Shown in pieces: positions 57,728 through 64,000 of a stretch of 64,000 nucleotides of DNA. The translations under genes and the position numbers were made by a program. The notes under the pieces were generated by a model. It was not told the DNA's origin. It ran no database searches and was given only the letters and a program-made list of their open reading frames with translations. Positions within the stretch are counted from its first letter, which is position 1. Each line of letters starts with the position of its first letter. This stretch comes from Larix kaempferi (Eukaryota; Streptophyta; Pinopsida; Pinales; Pinaceae). Where the stretch lies: assembly GCA_027924585.1 (NCBI GenBank), contig BSBM01000123.1:14014001-14078000 (forward strand), in the 5' to 3' direction.

Positions 57728-58572
57728 GTAGAAAAGGTTTGTGAAGGGGGTCTTTCTTTGAGCTTGAAGGCTTCTAGATTCCCAATAGTGTCCATCATTC
57801 TAGCCCTATTTTGACAGAGGTAGTACCATTTATTCAACTCATTAAATTTGTAGGCTTGAATTTTATGTTTGTACACTCACAAGATGGGGACTACCATTTA
57901 TTCAACTCATCAATGATGAGGGTATTTATCACCAAAATCAACACTCTACACAATATATCCCCAAAAATTGGCCTTAACAAAAGAAAAGAAACCCCTTACT
58001 CTAGTATCGCTGGAATGAACACTTCATACACTCCGAGACGTAACAATTGGTTCCAATTGCAAGACATGTTCTCTTATCGAGAGTGTATGAGAACCCCCTA
58101 GAATCTCCTAGATACCTATATATATCTACACGTTCATCTAAAAACAGAGACATTAAATGCATCGGAGAAAGACACTTCCATCGTGCCTTGTTCAAAATGA
58201 AATGCAATAAAAATCAAATGACACAACAAATGCAATGTAGAAATAAAAGTCAATTTTGAAATCAAAGGAAACTACACCTACCTACCCTAATTATGATAAA
58301 AGAGATGGGTCAAGTAAAATCATACCACCAATGCAACCACCTGAGCTTATTATTCATGCCAAGGTTTCTTCCTTTGTCTTTGGAAAGAGTCCAAGACAAA
58401 ACCTGATCATTGATGAGTTGAATAAATGGTACTACCTTTGTCAAAATAGGGCTAGAATGATGGACACGATTGGGAATCTAGAAGCCTTGAAGCTCAAAGA
58501 AAGACCACCTTCACAAGCCTTTTCTATCCATGGCTTCAAGTAGAAATTGCCTCAATCATACACTTGTTTTCT
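57684..58572. repeat. Large inverted repeat, arms about 160 bp, loop about 570 bp
   Basis: 57684-57841 and 58413-58572 are reverse complements at about 90% by eye. AGCTTGAAGGCTTCTAGATT on the left appears inverted as AATCTAGAAGCCTTGAAGCT on the right. The loop includes the dispersed repeat shared with 20,495-20,625. Confidence 0.85.
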
Positions 58573-58770
58573 AGAATTATTTTCGTAATTGCCTCAATCA
58601 TACACTTGTTTTCGTAAATTCTACATAAAAATTGCCTCAATCATACACTTGTTTTCGTAAATTCTCCATAAAAATTGCCTCAATCATACATAAAAGGGAT
58701 AGAAAGGCATGGATAGAAATTGCCTCAATCATACACTTGTTTTGGTAAATTCTACATAAAAATTGGATTT
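58546..58770. repeat. Tandem repeat, unit about 45 bp
   Basis: Five copies of AATTGCCTCAATCATACA, most followed by CTTGTTTTCGTAAATTCTAC and ATAAA, one interrupted. This is the same sequence (inverted) as the inner edge of the 154-bp repeat at 57,700. Confidence 0.9.
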
Positions 58771-58779
58771 TTCTAACTT

Positions 58780-60220
58780 GTCTTTGGCGCACTATACATT
58801 TTTTATTATTTGCTGAATTCTTGTATTATCAGAACCAGCTCCTTGCATGTCATGTCCCAAATTTGGTATTGGGTCACAATGGCCTAATCACATTGGCCCT
58901 ATTCATTAGAGTTTGTCAAATTGATGCTAAAGGTCAAATAATTGCCAAGGAGGAAAATTACTAGTTTCCTAGGTTTGGGGTGGAAGCTTTGGGATTTGGA
59001 ATAATGGGGATAATAAATGATGTTTGAACATTAGAGTGGCATAAATATTTAATAAAGTATCTAAATAAATATATACAAGTGAAAATCAAAGTGGCATTTG
59101 ATCATGAAGACACATGGAGGAAGTGGGACCCACATATGGCTAGATTTCTCCACTACACTTGGCATCATTCTCTCACCAATTCGGATTCAAGGTGAATGGT
59201 AACATACTTGGGGGAGTCCAAAAGTTATTATTCATGGCATGACTCATCCAAGGTTGAATATAGAGGAAGAGTAACTCCCATGGAAGAGGAAGAGGCAATT
59301 TGGAGTTAGTGAGACACTTGGGCTAGATTCCCTAGCTCTATGACAACAATGATGAAGATTCTATGACACCTATGAAACAAATCAGACCTGAAGGCTGACA
59401 TATGAAATATATGACATGTCAGGGCTAAAAATAGACTCCAAGAGGGCGCTCAAGGGTGTTAGGGCAGCTAAGATGCTTCCACATGTGATTTGGTGGAAGT
59501 GGGAAACTAGGAATTGTTGTACAAGTGGCGTTCTTTGGAATCTCTTCCCAACATGAGTTGGCATGAGTCTCTTGGAAGGAATTAGACCCATGGAGGACAT
59601 TAGAACTTTATAAATGTCAATAACAAAGAATGAAAGCGGCTTTTGATCATTTTGTAGAATTTGCAATTGCATTTGTGAAGAGGGAGAGCTAGTGGATGAC
59701 TAGTTTCTTGCCTTAGCCAATTTCGAGGGTGAAAGATTCACATCCAAGTTGGTAATTGGAAAGGCCATTCAGACCTTTCATTTGGAGCTTTAATGGAGTC
59801 TTTATTTGCAGGTGTAAGCTACAGGTCAGCTCATGGTTTCTTCTATTGCATCTCACTCCTTCAACCATTTCCAGTTTTGATGGCATATTCTTGATCCTTG
59901 AGGGAGGGCGTTTTTGGTGAGCTATTGTACTCTTTGGGGAAGCTTTTAATGACCCATTTATTTTTTAATATGAAGTAGATACTCTTTTCTTCATCTCCAA
60001 AAATTTTCAGGTCGAAATTCCAAGTAGAAATGTATAAATCTCATTTTTAATGGAAGAACAATGCCATTTCCCCACTACCTTGTTGTGAGCCAATGCATTG
60101 ATGATGATTTTGAATGAATGGATGATGATATGATATATTTGTGATAAATATACTTCCATGGATGTATTCTACAAGTTTCATGTACTGTACTTGAGCATTT
60201 GAAGCATTTTTACTCAGTTT
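58780..60220. other. Repeat-derived non-coding sequence
   Basis: TGTCATGTCCCAAATTTGG at 58,846 has the look of an LTR start. No coding region recognised. Confidence 0.35.
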
Positions 60221-60229
60221 AGTTGTATT

Positions 60230-60830
60230 GGGAGGTGAAATAGTGCCATTTCCCCAAGGGTCGAATTGGGGATTTTTGCAGTTGAATGGGAGAGGGTGAG
60301 AACAGTTGTAATAAACCATTAATGGTGCATATGAGACCTTAATAACATACTTAACACATTACATACCTCTGTTCATAAATTTGAGTGGGTTTGGAGGCAT
60401 TTGGGAAGCCATTTTCAATACTTACCTCAGGGGGATTTGAACCCCAAATTACTAGTAAAATTGCATACTTGGTCCAGAATCTTAAGAGAGTTTGCAGAGG
60501 TATTTTGGTGGCCATATGTCATCCCTAAACATCATATTCAAGTACTAATATCATTCATACACCTTCCTTGAAGATTTGAAGGGATTTGGAGTCAATTTGA
60601 GACCTAGAGACCAATACTAGTCAAAGGGAAATCACTAGTAAAGTTACCTACATTGACCATAATTGAAAGAGGATTTGTAGAAGTATTTTAAAGGTCCAAA
60701 GGCATCCCTGAAACACATATTTATGTTCTAATATCATTCATATACCTTCTCAGAAGATTTGGGATCATTTGGGGCAAATTTGGGACCTAGAGATCAAAAC
60801 TAGTCAAAGGTCTAACTAGGGAAAAAAGTG
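60230..60830. repeat. Diverged tandem repeats of about 183 bp
   Basis: Landmarks ATATCATTCATA (60,549; 60,731) and ACTAGTAAA.TT (60,450; 60,637) recur at 182-187 bases. About three units, strongly diverged. Confidence 0.6.
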
Positions 60831-61064
60831 GAAAATTGTCATTTTAATAAAATTCCTAACAGGCGACATTACATTGCATGACTGCCAATCCAGATTACTT
60901 ATGAAAATTAAAATATTGAAAAATTTAACCTCTTTATATATATTTATACGCAATCTTGAATCTTCTAAAGAGGTGTCCGTTCAAGTGTGGGGTGTGCCTG
61001 TGAAATTGTTTTCTATATTTATATATTTATTTGTAACTTTAAAATAATATTAATATAAATATCA

Positions 61065-61215
61065 TTATTCATATGGTTAAGAACATGTTTTAACTCGTAA
61101 GAAGTCATAGGTTCAAATCCATAGGAGTGGAGTATGTACACCCGGTAAATTTTAGCACTCAAATGAGTGTGCCTAAAAAATACACCAAATTGATATTGAC
61201 TTGATGGTCTGACCT
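61065..61215 (+). mobile_element. Possible tRNA-derived SINE
   Basis: TGGTTAAGAAC (61074-61084) and GGTTCAAATCC (61110-61120) resemble Pol III A and B boxes at 26-base separation. No cloverleaf can be drawn, and target duplications or a poly tail were not established. Confidence 0.35.
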
Positions 61216-61458
61216 TAAACATAAACTAGCACAACCACAAACTTGTGGCTCTTGAACACCCAGATGTGACAAGTTAAGTGCCATGAATAAGTGTTACTTT
61301 ATATATATGATTGTTTATTTGAATTTGGAACAACTACCATATAATTAATCTCGACAATACACTTGTTTCATCCTCATGCAACCTAGGAAAAACATAGGTA
61401 CTAGTCCACCTCAAATTCTAAAATAAAAACACCTATAGTTGTAATTATTATTATTAGT

Positions 61459-61982
61459 ATCAAACTACACAACCACTTAACTTGTGGTTATTGAACACCG
61501 ATAGGCCACAAGTTAAGTGCCGCAAATAAGTTATGTTACTTGTTCTCCATGCTAGTTAGCTAAATGGGTTGTCTACCACGAAGTGCCCATTATCCATGCA
61601 TTAGCTAAGAGTTACCCATGCTTCAACTACCATTTGGGGTGCACTACAATCTATGCTTTTCCTAGATTGAAGGAGGGGGGACAACTTTACTGTCTAGATT
61701 GAATTTATGGGCATCCTTCAAAATTCAAAACAAACAATTATAAAAAAAATGAGATATGAAAAAAACTGGCAGGTGATGCATTGATAACTCATACCTCATG
61801 CATGGATATCTGGTAGTGACAAACAACCCATTTAACTAAAAAAGGTAATAGGTAATTGAGGCATACACAACATGTGATTACAACTAGCATAAATAACAAG
61901 TAACATACAACTTGTTCATGGCACTTAACTTGTGACCTATCGTTGTTCACCAACCACCAGTTAAGTGGTTGTGCTAGTTGAT
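61459..61982. mobile_element. MITE-like element with inverted arms of about 100 bp
   Basis: 61459-61557 and 61882-61982 are inverted copies (ATCAAACTACACAACCACTT on the left; AAGTGGTTGTGCTAGTTGAT on the right). A third copy of the arm lies at 61,222-61,290. The flanking sequence to the right of each (61,305-61,440 and 61,983-62,110) is also duplicated. No ORF of note and no clear target duplication. Confidence 0.65.
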
Positions 61983-62369
61983 ATTGTTTATTTTGAATTT
62001 GAAATGATTGCCATAAAATCAATCTCGAGAGTACACTTGCCTCATCCTCTTGTAATTTAAAAAAACATAGATACTAGTCCACCCCAAATTCTAAGATATA
62101 AACACCTATGGATATAAAAATAGTTAATAATATTATTCATATAAAATAAATATATAATTATTAATAAAAAAATAATATTTTTTAAAATAAAAATATTTTT
62201 AATATAATAATACAATATTTTAATTGATTATCGTTCCTTATGTACTATATTAAATATGGTTAAGCATATTTAATTTTAGTGATAATTATTAATATTTAAT
62301 TTAAATTAAGTGAAGTTAATATTACTTAATCATGGTCAAACATATTTAACTCTAATGAAATGTAAGTGA

Positions 62370-62530
62370 CAATGATTATCAAATTGTTTTTGAGATTGAT
62401 TACAAAACTATCTTTGTCAAATTGTTTTAGAGATTGGTTACAAAACTATCTTTGTTTGTCCATAAATGGAATGACGTTGACAATGATAACCAAATTGTTT
62501 TTGAGATTAGTTACTAAATTATCTTTGCTT
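62370..62530. repeat. Short tandem repeats, unit about 45-100 bp
   Basis: Three copies of CAAATTGTTTTTGAGATT followed by GTTAC.AAA.TATCTTTG. Confidence 0.75.
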
Positions 62531-63066
62531 GTTTATAATTGGTAGTGTTTTAATTCATTATGTTTTATGATGGATAATTATATTTAATTAATAAACATAT
62601 CATATGTTTAATAAATATTATTAAATATTTAGATTAATATTTAAGAGTTTTTTTGAATATTTTAAATATTAATAATAATATATTATCTAAATTAATATTT
62701 ACAAGTGTTTTTGAATATTTTAAAAATTAATATATAAAAGGTTTTTTTTGAATATTTTAAATATTAACACAGAAATGATGTCAATAAAATCATTTCTTTT
62801 GAACACATTGTTTTCTATATGATCCAATAGAATGGATCAAAACGTCTAGCTATAAACACCTTCAACTCAACTCCACTGAACTATTATATAATCTGCGTAA
62901 TCATGATCTATAATCAAATACAATTAATATATTGACATAAAATATTTTAATATATTAAAAATAAATAAGAGTAAAATTAGTAGCAATCTCTTAAAAAAAC
63001 ATTTAATAAAAAATACATTTAATAAAAAATAGTAATAAGGTGAACCAACAAAATAGTAGTTCTTTG

Positions 63067-63255
63067 CATTTTTTATTCTTTAATGACATAACACTTATAT
63101 ATTAATTTTAGAATAATTTTATGTGCAGTTCAAGGTAGCTCAATTAATATCTAAGTTTGAGCATTTTTCATTCTTTAATGACATAACACTTATATAGTAA
63201 TTTTAGAATAATTTTATGTGCAGTTCAAGGTAGTTCAATTAATATATAATATAAT
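63067..63255. repeat. Tandem duplication, unit 95 bp
   Basis: Two units share TGACATAACACTTATATA (63084 and 63179) and TTTTATGTGCAGTTCAAGGT. Confidence 0.85.
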
Positions 63256-63518
63256 TTTAATAATTTTTTAACACTTTAAAATAAATATTAAAATTAAGAG
63301 TGGTTAAAAATAATTTAATAAGTTTAATAATAAATTAGCTAATAAATAAAAAATAATTTATATTTTTTCCAATAAAATTTGAAATATTTAATAAAAATTT
63401 GCATTCAATAATCATTATTGAAAATCTTTTTTTAAGTATAAAAATATATTTTTAAGAAAATTAAATGATTCCTAAATTATCTTTTTAAAGTAATCAAAAT
63501 TGATCTTAGTAAATTAAT

Positions 63519-63630
63519 ATCTATTATCATAATACATACATAATATCCTAAAATGATTTCTTATTCAATTAAATATCTATTATCATAATACATACATAAT
63601 ATCCTAAAATGATTTGTTATTCAATTAAAA
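63519..63630. repeat. Tandem duplication, unit 56 bp
   Basis: ATCTATTATCATAATACATA begins at 63519 and again at 63575, with nearly identical sequence after it. The rest of 62,110-64,000 is very AT-rich with no gene seen. Confidence 0.85.
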
Positions 63631-64000
63631 TTTATTAAATCATACTTATTTTTAATAACATATTTTTATAAGATTTAAGTATATTTAAAAAATACCATAA
63701 ACAACTTAAAAATCATATCATAAATTAATAATTTGTTAATGTTAAATACTATTACATGTAAAAGAAACAAAAAAGAAAATTGCAACTAGCTAATTCCTTG
63801 CCAATGACAGTGTGTATCAGTGAAACACATGAGATGGAAAGAGGGGAGATATATGGAAGACCGAAAAGACAACATTCATAAGAGACAACCCACTATAATT
63901 TTAGAGCTCCGAGATGGCATGAAGCAAAGGGAAAAGGGAAGATATATGCATTGAGAAGCAACATGTCTATTAAATTGTCCTGCACTTTAAGTAATCTATT

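Noticed and set aside
57421-58770. CRISPR-like regular repeats
   Set aside because: Units are contiguous tandem repeats without unique spacers, in plant nuclear DNA.

Overview
This is nuclear DNA of a seed plant with a very large, repeat-saturated genome, most likely a gymnosperm (a conifer or relative). The reasons are an AT-rich composition, nested and decayed LTR retrotransposons of the Ty3/gypsy and Ty1/copia types, a LINE remnant, a hAT-like DNA transposon, and one chloroplast-protein gene whose exons are separated by an apparent intron of about 21 kb filled with retrotransposons. No bacterial features, rRNA genes or convincing tRNA genes were seen. The species cannot be named from the sequence alone.

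Layout. Positions 1-3,900 hold old non-coding LTR-element sequence, including three diverged repeats of about 330 bp. From 27,471 down to 3,910 on the minus strand lie four exons of an ACT-domain protein related to chloroplast ACR11/ACR12. Intron phases agree across all four, and the 3' part of the gene is not in the window. Its first intron (6,186-27,331) holds a possible solo LTR (6,430-8,089), a 4.4-kb gypsy-type element with a perfect target duplication (9,544-13,923), a copia LTR interrupted by a hAT-like element (16,090-17,760), a minisatellite carrying a telomere-like motif (19,405-19,637), a copia gag remnant (22,267-22,960) and copia integrase/RT fragments with a 3' LTR (24,940-26,150).

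From 28 to 42 kb there are only remnants: a choline-kinase pseudogene fragment (32,271-32,603), a LINE ORF1 pseudogene (34,914-36,086), a decayed chromovirus (36,520-39,010), a GAT-rich simple repeat and a long AT-rich palindrome (40,478-40,860). From 42,597 to 51,684 sits a 9.1-kb LTR element with unusually long LTRs of about 3.3 kb, a tRNA-Asp-type primer site and a single gag-like ORF without protease, RT or integrase. Beyond it lie a copia RT remnant (52,610-53,530), tandem and inverted repeats (54.2, 57.4-58.8, 60.2-60.8 and 61.2-62.1 kb) and AT-rich sequence to the end.

The only likely functional host gene is the ACT-domain gene. The elements are parasitic and mostly dead. The two with intact ends (9,544-13,923 and 42,597-51,684) lack polymerase functions and could only have moved by borrowing enzymes from other elements.
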